64,000 bases of DNA from Bemisia tabaci (lineage: Eukaryota; Arthropoda; Insecta; Hemiptera; Aleyrodidae), in NCBI RefSeq assembly GCF_918797505.1, contig NC_092793.1, positions 5,032,366 to 5,096,365 of the forward strand. The letters are read 5' to 3'. This document shows, one piece after another, positions 46,434 to 60,800 of the stretch. The notes below the pieces were generated by a model, which made no database searches, was not told the origin of the DNA, and saw nothing but the letters and a program-made list of their open reading frames with translations. Made by a program: the position numbers and the translations under genes. The first letter of the stretch is position 1. Each line of letters starts with the position of its first letter.

Positions 46434-49400
46434 CGCCCCGCGAGTGAAGCTGCGAGTGCCTGGACAGTCATTAAGCCTTCACTTGCGTGCATATGCAACA
46501 CGGACATCCATCAAGCCCAAATAGTTGCATCCAGGAGTTGAAAATGAAGTTTTTATACAGTTCGTCGCATTTGATAATGACTTAGGGCGCTTTGCTGAAG
46601 TTCCTCTTACACCATACCTTTCAACTTTGCCTATTGTACCAATGAGGTGAACTAACAATGATTTTTATCAATTGTCATTGTCATTGCGACACTGTCAATT
46701 AACCGAATAATACTTTGATTGTTTTTTGTAACAAAGTTTCCGTCCTCGGTTGTGAGCTGCGGCCCCTACCTAAGAACGGCGAATGCGGGAAAGTCGTTTC
46801 ATGGTTACTTCGGGAAAATTCGAGCGCGCATCTCAAAATGTTTGTAATTTTTTTAAAGTTTTTAATTTAGCGTGACATGGTAAAATAATAGTGCTGGGAG
46901 AAGAAAAAAGGCTGGCTTAAAAAATAAAAATTTAAATTTATTTTGTAATTTATAAAAAATAAAACTTTAACAGAAATAAGTTGAATTGCAAACTTGCAGG
47001 CACACAAAAAAAGGCGGTATTTTGTTACAAAAAGGTGCCTAACGTTACCAGATACAATATGAATTTTTGGAATCACAATTCCACGCCTGATTTATGGATG
47101 CCCTATATTAGGATACAGTTTAGCTTAGTATATATATATACCTCATAAAATCCCTAGTATGTTGAACCCTTCGCTTCGGATCACTTTGTGAAAAAGTTTG
47201 TGCATTCCCATTTGACAAAACAAGGAAACCTACATATAGGGTGTAGAAAACCCCCTAGAATTCTTGATGGGAGTATTGGATAAGAAACTTTGGTAAGATA
47301 AAATTCTGATTCCACACTGGAGGAAAGGGAGGTATTCTTTGCAGCTAAAACTGGTGCTTTAAGCCTATTAATATCATGATTCATTAAGAGTGAAGGATAA
47401 GGTCTGCCTCATTAGTTTGCATTAAATTTAAAACATTTCTAAAGTTACAGAAAATATTTGTACAACATAAATTTTGACTATGTATAAGAGAGTTTAATGA
47501 CCTCCAGGTGGATAAATCAAAACTGACTGACTATTTCAAACTCAAGGACAAATTACTATCTTTTCTGAAAACTTTCACAGACATAATACAAAAAAAAAGA
47601 CTATCCTTCCATTTTCCAAGCTAACTCCGGAGTAAAGTTTTTTAATTGGGTACCTTACAAATTAGTCTATACATCCCTAAATAGTCTTTCTTAGACAAAA
47701 TTAATACTGCAAGATAAAAATCACCGACTACAGAAATTTACATAGACTGAGTTCATATGATTAGCCATGCAAACTTAGCGCAACAAGTTTGCCCTACAAC
47801 CACACATTAATTGGTAATGAAAATAACAATGATTTTATAATTTTGTTCTATTTCAAAGTACCTATCAGCTTCGATTTCATTTTCTATAAAAATAAGGGGG
47901 GAAAATGCACTAGGTATATTTTGCAAAGAGACAATGCCGATTTTCATATTGGATACAAAAGTGAACATATGATTTCCTTTTCTAAAAAAATGCCACTTCC
48001 TTCTCCATTTCACTGTGTGCATGATTTTTTTCTTTTAATATTTCTGAGACATTGTGAAGAGAAGGAAGTTTTAAGTTTGAGGTAAGGCAGAAAGCTTTAA
48101 TTATGTGGGTTCAACCAAGATTTTTTGGACGTCTCGTTAAAATTTTCGGAAATTAGATTCCGCTCTGATAAGATACTTCAATAAAGATATGTGCACCTTA
48201 AAATATTTTTCAGTCTTCTATTGATATGAACATTAAAAAATCATCAGTCTTCCAATAATTAAAAAATCCATCTTCCCAAAAGATAACTTCCTAGACCGTT
48301 CTCTGTCCTGCTACGACTGTAATTGACCGTTGATGCCAGACATCAAAAACTTGATAGCTCCATACAAATTACTGAAGAAAATCTGTACAGAAAAATTCAA
48401 TGCAATTTGATAAAAACTTCCGAAAAAAGGGGGGCGTGAGTGACGATACATGAAAAGTTCCACAGGAAAGTGAAACTGACTGAAGCACATTATTTGAAGA
48501 GTTTGCTCGTGGAAGGACAGATTGTAAAATTGGCCTTAGTTTTGAAAATCAATTATACAGCATCAGCGCATCTTCGGAAATGATGTCTTCATGTTTTTAT
48601 GTTGATCCAACACTCCTCTGTAAAATTAAGGGCTGAAATGTACAAAGTCAATTGCTCAAAGTTTCAAATGAGTTTTGCTCCAAAAACAATATTCTTTTTC
48701 AGGCGCTCTTCCAAGTGTTTCTTTTATACTTCTCATGGGTCTGACACTTCCGTTGGAAAATCGAAAAAGTTGAAATACTATTATGAGATACCATTATGAG
48801 TGGAAAGAGTTTCAAAAGATGTATGAACCATGGTACATTTGAAACACCAGATCTCCTTGAGCCAAAAGCATCAAAGCATGAACAGTTAGAAGGGTAGCAA
48901 CTGGAAAGTAAAAACGAATAATGCATGAAGCTCAAGTTTGGAACTGTGAGTGAATCTCTTCAAATCAGTTTGGAAGAATTAAAAAGGCAAGAAAGCAAAA
49001 AGTGTGTTGTTATTAAAGCCATAGAATTTTTACACTTGAAAATTGGAGCTTGTTCTTTACAATTTTTGTATTGGGGGAGAAGGGGGGTACAATTATTGTC
49101 TTTACGCTTGGGTCTTAAAAAGTTTCCAATTTTGGAAGTTTAATGAGTGAAAATAAATAAATTCTAAAGTTGTTTTGTTGTTACATTATGCTTAGTGTTG
49201 CAATTACTTAATTTTTTGTATGCCACACTACTTTCCTTGTGTTTTTGCAATAATTTCAGTATTTGAATATACACCTTTTCGAATGGAAAAAAAGGCAAGC
49301 ATTAATCACTCATCTAAATCTGTTTCTAGGACAAAGTATCTGTTAATTACAATGACATACCTTTCAATTTCTATCCTATTAAAAATAGATCATTCAACCA

Positions 49401-50035
49401 TAAAATAGAAAACTGAGTGTTTTGAGTGCAGATTTTTGCGAAATTTTTCTAAAAGAAAATGTAAAGGTGAAATAAACTACCTAATTTTAGTTAGTTTCGA
49501 TTACTGAAGTCTGGTGCAGATCCTTTAACCATTTTCTTTTGATAAACGAGAAAAAATAATTGTGCAGGTAATGATTCTAGGTAAGTAAAAAAAATTGAAT
49601 AAAAGAGGAGATCACTTACTATAAGGGGCTTGAGTAAGATGTCGTGAATGAGAAGCAAGCTGAAGACTTGAGGATTTGGAAATCAATATGCAAACATTGT
49701 ACAACCGAACACAAACATCAAACCACAAAATACAAACACAAACCAGTGTTGTACACACTTTGTCAGCATGGCAAGCTTTTAGTGAAGCTGACAGCTTTCA
49801 TTATAAAACCTCCCCGGTGAGTGGTTTTGGTTTTGGAGATGAATAAATTGTAAAGCACGGACTTCGCGGGAGATTAATTTTTGAGGAAGTTTGAAACAAT
49901 AAAGCATCTCATAAAAATAAAAATGGGCTTTTGCAAAATCTTAATCAATACCAAAATAGTTCGAAAGAGATGAGTGATGATGGACAAACATAACAAAAAG
50001 TATAAAACTTTGGTAAATGTGATAAAGAACACAGT
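46434..50035. other. Unassigned AT-rich DNA downstream of CPT2
   Basis: Almost free of the MITE families that fill the left side. Several AATAAA hexamers on both strands (for example 46,920-46,970), but no coding exon recognised. It could include a long 3' UTR or simply be intergenic. Confidence 0.45.
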
Positions 50036-50287
50036 TGGACCGCCTTAAGCAGAAAGGAACCAAGCCACATCAGCTATTGCCAAATTTAAATGGGCAATTT
50101 AATTTTTTACATGAAAACGGTTGAGCGGATTTTTGTACACATTTCAGTGAATTTCTGCATAGAATGAAGCAAGTACCTTGAAGTTTTCAAAGGAATCCGA
50201 ACGAGCGTTCTCTTGTAAAAAATTAGATTTCCCACTTAGATTTGGCGATAGCTGATGTGGCTTGGTTCCTTTCTACTAAACGCGGTC
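50036..50287. mobile_element. Family Q MITE, copy Q1
   Basis: GGACCGCCTTAAGCAGAAAG then GAACCAAGCCACATCAGCTA, mirrored by TAGCTGATGTGGCTTGGTTC at the right. Lies 0.9 kb past the CPT2 stop. Confidence 0.84.
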
Positions 50288-50948
50288 GAGTTTGTTTGAG
50301 GGTTACCACAGAATTCAGAAAATGAAATTCCTGGACATTTCCCTAAACTCTTTGACACATTTTGGGAATATTTCCTGACATTTGGGAGTGTTCATAAATT
50401 ACAAGGCGCACTATTGCAGCATTTTGGATCCCCCTCCCTTGAAACTGCGCAACGCTCTCCTCAACATTTCCTCTCCTTAGAGAATCATGCAATTTTTGAA
50501 CGGTCCTTTGGAGGAAACCCTAGATGTTTGAAAAGACATAACTTGAAATAGTTTCCACGCAACATTTGTTGTTCTCCATCATCTCTCATCTCCTTGCTGA
50601 GATTTAAAAAGGGTGTACTCTACTTACTTTAGACTGCATCCTGTCTATTATCAACATCATGCACATGCATTCCTTGTTAGTTTCGTTTACTATGGTGATA
50701 CAGGTTTGTAGTAGTTATTTAAGTTGATAGGAATCTATCATTAACCTACAGGGGCGCTATTTCAGGACATTGCAGAGCCGTGCAATAAAGGGACAGGATT
50801 TTTTTTTTGCTCAGCTTCTCATCTTGGAAACGACAAACGGCTTTCCATGGCCTGACTCAAAAGCGCAGGGCGGGGCAAATGCCCAGCCTGCCCCTCTCAA
50901 ATGGCGCCCCTGGTAACTTAAGGATTACCATTCAAATTAGAATGAAAT

Positions 50949-50954
50949 TTTATT
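50949..50954 (-). terminator. Candidate CPT2 polyadenylation signal
   Basis: AATAAA on the minus strand about 230 bases past the CPT2 stop, the nearest one I found. Such hexamers are common in AT-rich DNA, so this is only a candidate end for the 3' UTR. Confidence 0.35.
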
Positions 50955-51183
50955 CGAAAATTAATCTGCAGAGAGAATCGGAGGTTGATGAGCTGAAATT
51001 TACATGCGGGTCAAAGCATAAGAAATAGATTGAAGCACAGCATCTCTGCGGCTATTTACATCAATTATACATGAGTGTATTAGAGCAAGTAAAGAGTAAT
51101 GCAAAATCCTACCAAAAACAACTGCAACCAAATAAAACCTTATGCAAATTTTCAGAAAATATTTGAGAAACAAAAGCCTACCT

Positions 51184-51307
51184 TCATTTGAGGATGCTGT
51201 AAATATCTTGAAGGGCCATTGAAAGACTTTTCTGAAAGCCAGCCCCGTCAGATTGACCTCGATAGCTTGTGACAATTGCGCCCAATTTATCATCCAGGAT
51301 GGAATAC
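51184..51307 (-). CDS. CPT2: CPT2 exon 12 (C-terminus, stop)
   Basis: Acceptor TTGCAG then TATTCCATC. Encodes [20 protein letters not shown] and ends [12 protein letters not shown] followed by TGA at 51186-51184. Matches the VGYxIxDxxxG..V.SYP and final Ala-Leu-helix pattern of CPT2. Confidence 0.94.
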
Positions 51308-54300
51308 CTGCAATCAAGAGACAAAACGAATGAAAATCTTATAAGATATTAAATTAAATGAAAAATTTAATTTCTATCAAAATTTCAAATTTCTACCTAT
51401 TTCAACTGTCCTATCTTCGAGACGTAAAAAGAAGAGAAAAAGTCTGTTAAATGATACACTAAGAGACACTGAAAGATTATAGAGAAGTTTCAGCATTAAA
51501 ACTGAAATTACGCCAAAAGTTAGGAAAAAAATTAGAGCCATTCCTTATTAAATCTGTTAAAACATGAAAAAACGGAAAAATTTCTCTGATTTTTCCTACT
51601 GTCTTTTATTTTTTAAATTTCTAAAAAACCTGTGACTAAGCAAAACTAAAAACTTTCTATGGAAGGAAATTTTAACTGAATGCTTACCCAATTCCAAAGC
51701 CATCTTTAACAACAGGACCAAAACCTCCCAACATGACAGTGGGTGAAGTTAGGGTTGATGTTGACAAAATGTTGTGATTGATTCTTTTGTATGCAATGTC
51801 TTGAAAGATAGCGGGAATGCGATTATTTTCATTTTGTGCGATAGTGCGGAGAGCAAACAAGTGCCTATCAAACCCTTGACCTGCAGGAAAGACATCATGA
51901 CTAAGCTGATTGACGAAATCCGACCTAATTTTAAGAGAGAAAAATTGGACCGGCAGATTTCAAGACATCAAAAGTACAAAAAATTAGCTATCGTGTGCGT
52001 GTCCATCCTTATTGCTAACTTCCTATGATATTCTGCTACTGAAGATTATACAATGCTCATCAATGCTGATTTGAAGGTTTACAGCTTACGTTAACAGCGT
52101 ATTTTTCTCTAACAAACGCGACGAGAAAACTGAACAACAGATCTCTGAAGAGTCAAATTAACTACCCATAATTGTTCAAATTGATTACCATTAGGATTCA
52201 AAAAATTAGTCACAATTGCACCACAATCAATCGTGCAGTTCTAGTCTTTATTTCAATAGATTTGAATTCAGCTTGAGATACAAATTTCATGTACGAGCAT
52301 GTCTATTGATACTTTGATGTTTAAGGAGAAATATGCGATTCTTTCTAAGGCAACATTCTAAGGTTGATCATAATTTTCCTTATAAAAAAAAAAAAAAAAA
52401 AAACAAAATATGTATGTTCACTGAGTCACTATAAATGATATCCTAAAAAAAGTCAGAAATTGTTTATTCTTTCCGTAAGGAAAAAAATCCAGTGATGGCA
52501 ACTCACCCATTGCAGCTTCCTTTACTAGATTACTATGCTTAGTAGAACACTCCATGATGGCTTTTTTTAGCTCATCAACACTTGGTTTGTTGGGGCCATT
52601 AATTGCTTTACAGAATTTCTGAAAAGATAAAATAAATCTGAATGAACGACCCAAACTTCAATTTCCGAACTCCTTTAGAAATACAGAGACAAAATTAAAC
52701 TCACTTTAAGAAATGCACATAATCGTCTGCTGAAACATGAAATCTTCATTTCACATGATGACAAAAGCTTTAGAATGCTACTGGATGCTACTGGTCACGA
52801 GGATTTTGGTCTCTTTCTTCTTTTATCTCATCTTGGGGCTTCAAAATTAGCCTAATTATTTTTTTTTGGATTGCGGTTCACCCGGATTTTTGACAAAACC
52901 ACTTGAGAATGACTGGTTGCTCGTAATGTTAATAATGATTGTGTCGATTAAAATCAGGTTGATAATTATATTATAAACATACAAACCGTTGTTTCAATAG
53001 TGCAGGGACGAACAGTCTCTGTGCGACCATGTTTGAAGGCTGCTGTGCTACAAGACTCATAGGTTCCAACCTGTTTACCTGCTAGTTTATCATACGCAAC
53101 CTATGCAAGAGCAAAAAAAAAAACCTAATTAATAATTTAAAAATTACTCAGTGATAAATGGTTGAAAGTGTTTTTCAAAGCCTCCTAGTAAAGCTTTTAT
53201 TCCAAATTCCTAATGCTCCTACTAAATCAGATGACTAGCCTGCCTTTCAATGGAAGGCATTTGGTTAAGATTCGATCTGCTGCCTCTTAATGCTTCAATG
53301 TTTATTTATTCTTGAAGGGGTTAAAATAGTAAACCAAAACTTAAGACATTTGTTTAGAACACCAAAAAGTACTACAGGCAACTTTTTACACCTACCCAAA
53401 GCAATACTATCTCTTTTAAGCTGCGCCCTTAATTTTAAGAGAGTAAAACCACCTCACTTTGATTCAATTATTATTTTGAAGGATCAAAGAAGTGAAAAAA
53501 AAAAGAGGCTCTGGTTTGGCTGGACTTAAAAAAAGTTAGACTTGCAGAGCCTTGGTTAGTATTTTTTTACTCCTACCATAAATCTCAGTTTTTAAGTTTG
53601 GGAGAGGCTCTCATTTATTAGCTTCTAACTAATTGTAAAAAAAAACTCATCAGCCCGATTAAGAAGAAAATGCCGACAAAGAAGATTTTTAAAGAAAAAA
53701 AAGGTAAGCAACTTTTAAACAATAAAAGCAAGGACAGAGCTTTCTAAACTATATCCGACACCTCTGAATTTTAAAAGCATACATTATAATACAATGTATT
53801 TTACCTGGAATGCTAATTGCATGACTAGGTCTGGACTCACACCTTTCTTTTTGCATAAATTCCGACCAAAAGATTCGAATTGTGAAAAGTCAATTTGCAG
53901 GGAATTGCATGTTTTTTTATAATCTTCCTTAGCTTTGATAATGGAGGATTTAACATTATCATCAAGTTTGAAATCTAAAAAAGGAAATTGAAAGCAATTA
54001 TTCGTTGCAAACTTAAAAAAGGTATTTTACTTTAAACAAATCAATCAATCTTTTTGAGAAAAGTATTGTACAGAAACACAGGGATCTTTCTTGGTGTCAT
54101 ACTGCACTCAAGGCTGAGTTTAGGCGATCAATATCATATTTCAGGGATAAATTTTAAACTGAATATAATTTTCTTCAAATATGCAAGAGGAGAAAATGAG
54201 AGAACCATTACTCTCTTAGCAGTTGGTGAAAACTTTAATTTTTAGGGCTCTAAGACTCAACCCTCGAAATTATTCTCTTATTGACTGTTGGGCACTTTGA

Positions 54301-57300
54301 TTGGCAAAAGAGACAATTATCTTTTTCTCCCCTTTGAAATGATTTTATAAACGTTTTAAGGAACTTTTTGCTTTTATCACAATATTTTAAAAACGGAAAA
54401 CCTTACTGCAACTCCATGAAGATTCTTTCCCACTGCCCCATTTAATCTCCTCATTCTAGGATTTTATGAAAGATATTTTTCGTGAGTTCTATAAACACAA
54501 AACCAGAAAATTGAAATGAAATTACACATTGATTTAATAGTATTTAAAAAGTGTGTACCTAATTTTTTGACAGATGAGATGATAGAGTTGTCAGGCTTGG
54601 AGTCAGGATGAATGACAGGCTTAGTATCACTGTCTTTGTAAGTGTCTTGGAAATAGCGTAAAACAGCCACCCCGTCACCCCAAGAGTGCTCAAAATTGAG
54701 GCCGGCCACACCATCTGCTGATACAATTAGAGAGAAACTCTTGTCAAACCATCTGCAAACAGAGAATAAAATCAGAATAGAATATTACTAAAATAAATAT
54801 TGAGGTACTTTTCAGTTCTTCATCCCCCCAGGGGGAGGGGGGGCGGGGGGCAACTCAAAAATTTCAAATGGCAACCCCCATCATGTGATACATCGTTAGA
54901 AAGAGCATAAAAAAAGAAAATTTTTGGCGCAAACCGGAAGTCGATCTGACCCCCCTGTCAAAAGTTAGGGGGGTCCAAAGGTTATTTAGGGGGTCCGTAC
55001 CTTCATTTTTTAGAGTAGCTTCGGCGGCTCTTGGACATACCGTTTCTCTTTTCAAAGAGTCCTCGAATACTCCAAGTCTGATACCGAAGTCTTCATATTG
55101 CCCCCGGGCCACCACAGCCCCCCCGTAGGGGGGGGATGGGCCTGTTACAATGAAACATTGCATTAAAATGCGAAAAGTCACAGAAGAGCTTCAAACTTAG
55201 CATCAAATCCGAGTGGAACTTCTTGCCGATGTTAACGCAAACGCAGCCTGCGACTTTAAAGTGAGTTTTCAAAACTCTTAGCCCCCTGCCCCCCCTGATT
55301 TTTGGTTGCAGAGCGGGTAAAAACCGGGAAATTCACTACAAATAATGCCCGAAACTAATGTCCAACTTGAGGAGGACCCTTGAAACGTTGCGATCAGTCG
55401 GAGCATTGGAATACAAGGACTGCCACCCCCTTAAAGTACGGAAATATCCAAAACACCCCCGCTGCCCCCCTCATTTTTCGTTGCGGAGCGGGTAAAAACC
55501 GGGAAAATCGCCAGAAATGATGCCCGAAACCACTGTAGAACTTGACGAGAACCCTTGAAACGTTGCGCTCAGTCGGAGAACTGCAACACAGGAACTGCCG
55601 CCCACTTTAAGGACGGAAACATCCATAAAACCCCCGCTGCCCCCCTCTTTTTTCGTTGCAGAGCTGGTAAGAACCGGTCCATCATTTCTGGCGATTTTCT
55701 CGGTTTTTACCCGCTCTGCAACGAAAAATGAGGGGGGTAGCGGGGGTGTTTTGGATATTTCCGTACTTTAAGGGGGTGGCAGTCCTTGTATTCCAATGCT
55801 CCGACTGATCGCAACGTTTCAAGGGTCCTCCTCAAGTTGGACATTAGTTTCGGGCATTATTTGTAGTGAATTTCCCGGTTTTTACCCGCTCTGCAACCAA
55901 AAATCAGGGGGGGCAGGGGGCTAAGAGTTTTGAAAACTCACTTTAAAGTCGCAGGCTGCGTTTGCGTTAACATCGGCAAGAAGTTCCACTCGGATTTGAT
56001 GCTAAGTTTGAAGCTCTTCTGTTAACAGAATATTACTGGAGCCCTTGTAAAAAAGACAGAATGTTTAAAAATGTTAATTAAATGGCTCTGAGATTCAATA
56101 CTCACTAGATAATGTAGTGAATGAAAAAGGCTCCGAATCTTCCGAGCTGAAATATATTTTACATGACAAAATAACAACTTAATCAGGGGAAAGGCTGCAA
56201 TAAAATACAATTGTTTAAAAACAAACTGGGACGTTTCGAAATAATTACAATCTCATTTTCAACTCTTTGAAAATTGAGTCTGGCTTTCGCAATGACAGTG
56301 AACGGACACCTCATTTTTCACTTGTTTCTGGTTGGAACTGAGATTGTAATTATTTCAAAACATCACGGTTTTTTTTTTCTTTTTTTTTTTTCTCCAATCT
56401 TTGGTATTTTATTGCAACTTTTCTCCAAATTAGTCAGTTACTTAAAAATATTTTTCGGCTGATTAAGTTCTATCTACAGTTAAAGTATATTACTGACCAA
56501 TAAAGCTGGTTAAAAGGAGTTCTTGACCTCAAATTTAGTTCCTTGCAAGTTCACAAGCTCAGACAAAGACGGGAAAGCACAAGTGTATTGTAAAACAAAT
56601 GTTACAAGAGGGCTTCAAGAGCGAATAGTGACTGAATTCTTACGGTGTTAATACTACCTTTCACATGAATCCTGCTTGACTGACAAGATTAATGGCACTC
56701 ACAGAGCAAATGCAAGATAATCAATAAAACCTATTCAAAAGCTGAGAGGGCAATCACTCAAACTAAGCACAATTGTGCCGAATTCTTTGCTAATGATATC
56801 TTATATTTATGAAGAGTCTAGAAGAATCTACATTCAACTATGCTAGTCAAGGTTTGGCTTTGAGAATATAGATGATCGAATGTTGAGGGCTAGCCAAGGT
56901 TTCAACGATTGAGATGCTTGATGCAAAAAAAGTACGAGAAATCAGAAATATAGCAGGCAAGATAAAGTAGGTTCTACCACGCCTGGAAAAATGTTTTTTA
57001 CACACACATACACACAAAGAGGGGAAAAGGAATTAATCTACACGCTTAGTTTTAGTTTCCCTAATTTTTTCTTCCTCTATCGTGTATTATGTCAAAATCA
57101 AAGAAGATAGCTACGTAATCACACACAAACATTTTTTGACAATGACTTGAAATTATTCCGTAAGGTTGGTCCTCCCTTCTTAATCGAGCTTCGGTTATGT
57201 TGATTAGACTGCGGAGGAGAAGGGGGTGGGGGTCATTGTGACATTTCTCTCACACTGTGAGTATCAAAACTGAAGCCACTGTTGAGATTAGCAAACCATG

Positions 57301-57835
57301 AGTCAGACTAAAACAACTAAAATATTTTCAGCAGGGTTCCCTCACGGAATCTCACAAACATGATAAGAGGTCCAGCTGAGCAAAGGTTGCTAAAAAGTAA
57401 ACAAACGCATCTGTCCAGACAAAGTGCACTCAGAATTTCTTCTATTTTTAGTGTGAATAATTCTGTTTCTTGCTAAGAGGTCAGTTTTGGCATGCATTTC
57501 AAATAGTTTCTCTTCTCTGTGTCAAGTGATACTCGGTGTAAGACGAGAGATTTATGGTTCACCATGACAGACTTTTTTGAAACGAGTGATCTCATCATCC
57601 TATTTTCTCTCCTATTTTTCTACCTTTTCATGATTTTTTTCCTAATTTTTCGCTATTTTAAATTTTAGAAAGTCAGACTTCATACTGCATTGACAATTTT
57701 TCATGTAACATGAACGACAATTCAAATTTAAGTCGGTCATTTTGAGGCTCCGATAGCATCATCAGTTTTTCGTAAGTATTAAACAATTTTTCTTCTTTCA
57801 TTTAGCTTTGAACGTTAACTATTTTTCAAGATCCA

Positions 57836-57879
<44 letters not shown>

Positions 57880-60800
57880 TGGGCAAGTTTTGGAGGAAGA
57901 ATTTAAAGGGAAAAATAAAGAATGAGTAGTGCTTTTTAACTTAAAATAGATTCCCTTCATTTTAACATATAGTGCAAAGGTTTTAGACATACTGACATTA
58001 TTAGGTTTATTGGATTCTTAAAATTATCAGAACACTTTGGATCTCGGATTTTGGCTTTCAAACTGAGCCCTAACTAAACCTTAAAAAAGGTTCCTGAACC
58101 CAAACCGGACCTTCAACCTTTTCATTCCAACAGGACTTCATTTATCCAGACTCTAAAAAAGTTCGAAAACCAAAAATTCAGCTGATCTTTACATAGTTTG
58201 CTATTTAATAAATCACTTGATCTGACGAGCAAGCTTTCATGAAATTGATGATCTTAATGAGGGAGCAGCTTTTGAAAAACGGGGATAATACCGCAATTTT
58301 ATGGACAACGCCGTCCCAAAGCATTTCGATGTCTTTTCTGATTTAGAAATACTTCAAATTTATTCGAGTTGATCTCATGGTAACTTTTTTGTTATCCCAG
58401 TTGTTTTAAATTCTGTGGAAAAAGTAAAGAAATTGAAATCATAATGACAGATACTGATTTTAGAGATTCCTTTTTTTTTGACTGACACTACAAGAAGGAT
58501 TTACCTGTTAGTTCCGTCTGCATGCAGAAAAAGCCGTGTAGTTTTCTCAATATCATCTTGGCAGTTTTCATCATCAAGAGAAATATTGAAAAGACTGCTG
58601 TCAACTAAACCTAGAGCTTCACTGTTTCCTAAACTTTCCAAACTGCCTCTTAGTTTGGCCCAATGGTTTCTATCTAGCGTTGTTAGGACACCAATGGGAT
58701 ACTCTGCTGGCGTCTTCTGATCCAAGATGTACTTCAAACATCCTAGAATTTTGCTGGGCTCTATTATATTTCCTAAACATTGAAAATTGGAGAGGTGATT
58801 AAAAAACTTATTCATCTGTCACAACATAAGTGAAAGTGGGAATTTTACTTGAACGGGTTGAATAAGTACATATTTTATTGCAATTCATTTTTTCTACTCG
58901 ACTCCTTCAGATAGAGAAAACCTCTACGGTCCAAAAATTATTTGCCTGAAATGTGTGTGTGTTTTTTTTTCCAAACAAAAATCATAATGATTTACGCACT
59001 GAAGGTGATTGGAAAATTGTCACAGAAAAATTAAGCAGAATGAAAATGAAGCAATGGTCTTTGGTGACCGATGTTCACCAGTCACATATTTATAGGTACC
59101 TGCAAATTCCTGCTAATACCTGATGCCTGGTTATATTTGGACCGCGTTAAACAGAAAGGAACCAAGCCACATCAGCTACTGCCAAATTTAATTGGGCAAT
59201 TTTATTTTCTACATGAAAACGGTTGTGCGGATTTTCGTGCAAATTTCAGTGAAAATTCTCCATGGTACAAAGCAAATTCCTTAAAATTTTCAAAGAAATC
59301 CGAACAAACGTTCTCTCGTAAAAAATTTAATTGCCCAGTTAAACTTGGCAATAGCTGATGTGGCTTGGTTCCTTTTGTTAAACTAGGTCCATTTGCTATT
59401 AAAGCTGGTGAAGCTAAAAAAGTAAAAAATCATTGTGATCTGGAGGAACATTTTTGCCAAAAGTTATCTTGAAAAGTGAGGAAATAAGTTTTGGGCCTGG
59501 TGACTTTGACATAATTGCGCATCAAAATAATAGAAATTAGTCTCTTTTTCAATCATCTTGTTTATTCACAGATAAAAAATTGATTTTTAAAAAAAGAGAG
59601 GAGCTTACCTGCTTGGTCTAAGACATCAAAAACATAAAAGTGACCTTTGTGCATGACAAGAATGTGCCGCTTTGATGCATCATGAAAGAGTCTATCTTTA
59701 TTTTGCTCTGGAATCCGCGAGGTGTTGAACAGGTGCTTGTATTGAGACATGTCCAATGGATAAGCCTACAAAATTGATTGAAAACAGACAAAGTAATCAG
59801 AATTATTGTGAGAACAATCAATTCAAATTCCCACTGCATACCACACCAAGAAGAAATTTTAGCACTTTTGGCATAATGCAAATAGCCAAGTAGGATCCCA
59901 TTTTTAAGCCTTTAAGAAGTCCAAATAAAATCCAAGAGAACCTACAAACACTGCCAACTTTGATGCTGTTTTTTCGCATAAAAAATGTATCAAGGATGGA
60001 ACAAAATTAATCATGATAATATTATTGAGACATTTTCATTAATATAAAAATTTTTGATTGGAACTTTTAGCGGGAATGTCTAAGTTTTGGAGCTTGCATT
60101 ACAGGGTGTCTACTAATACCTCATCATCTAAAGTCCCTTCTTTTTTAGTATTTTTCTCTTATTTTCAAGAAAATTCCTCTTTTCACAGGTTTCCTAAAAT
60201 GCTTGCTTTTCCCGTACATTACAGGCATTTTCAACTGTGACAAAAACACATTTCGTGAAAGAAAAATAGATTCTCATTTGGAAAGTGGAATAAAGGAATG
60301 ATAAGAAATGAACTAAAACATGTAGAATTTAACAGAACTAAACAGTCTTGAGGAACGTTATAGAATGAATTATGAAGGAAAATTACATGCCTTCAAAATT
60401 ACTTTTTTTTTAGGTTCATTGCAAAAAATCTCGAACTCTCATACCTTTTTATGGGTAAAATTTTCAACTTCTATACCGAGGTTTAAAAATCTGTGCTTTT
60501 ACCACTGAGGTAGATAGTTTGAAATATTCAGCTGTCACAATGAATATCTGATCTACTGGCTTGGCGACTCAAAATACAAGGTAACACAGCAACAATGCAC
60601 AGAATGTGAGCAGCAGCTGTTCTAACAAGACCAACCATTTATGACAACAACGATCTTCTTGAAATGTATGGGTACTAAAAAGTCATTGTAGAGTCCACAC
60701 AAAATAAGTTTACCTACTTTAAGAGTGCAGCGGAAGATCTGCCAACTTGATTCTTGGAATAACTGTCAATGTTAAACTGATGACAGCTGATCTTCTGTCT

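Noticed and set aside
51774..52028. 84-codon plus-strand open frame
   Set aside because: It is antisense to CPT2 exon 11 and its flanking intron.
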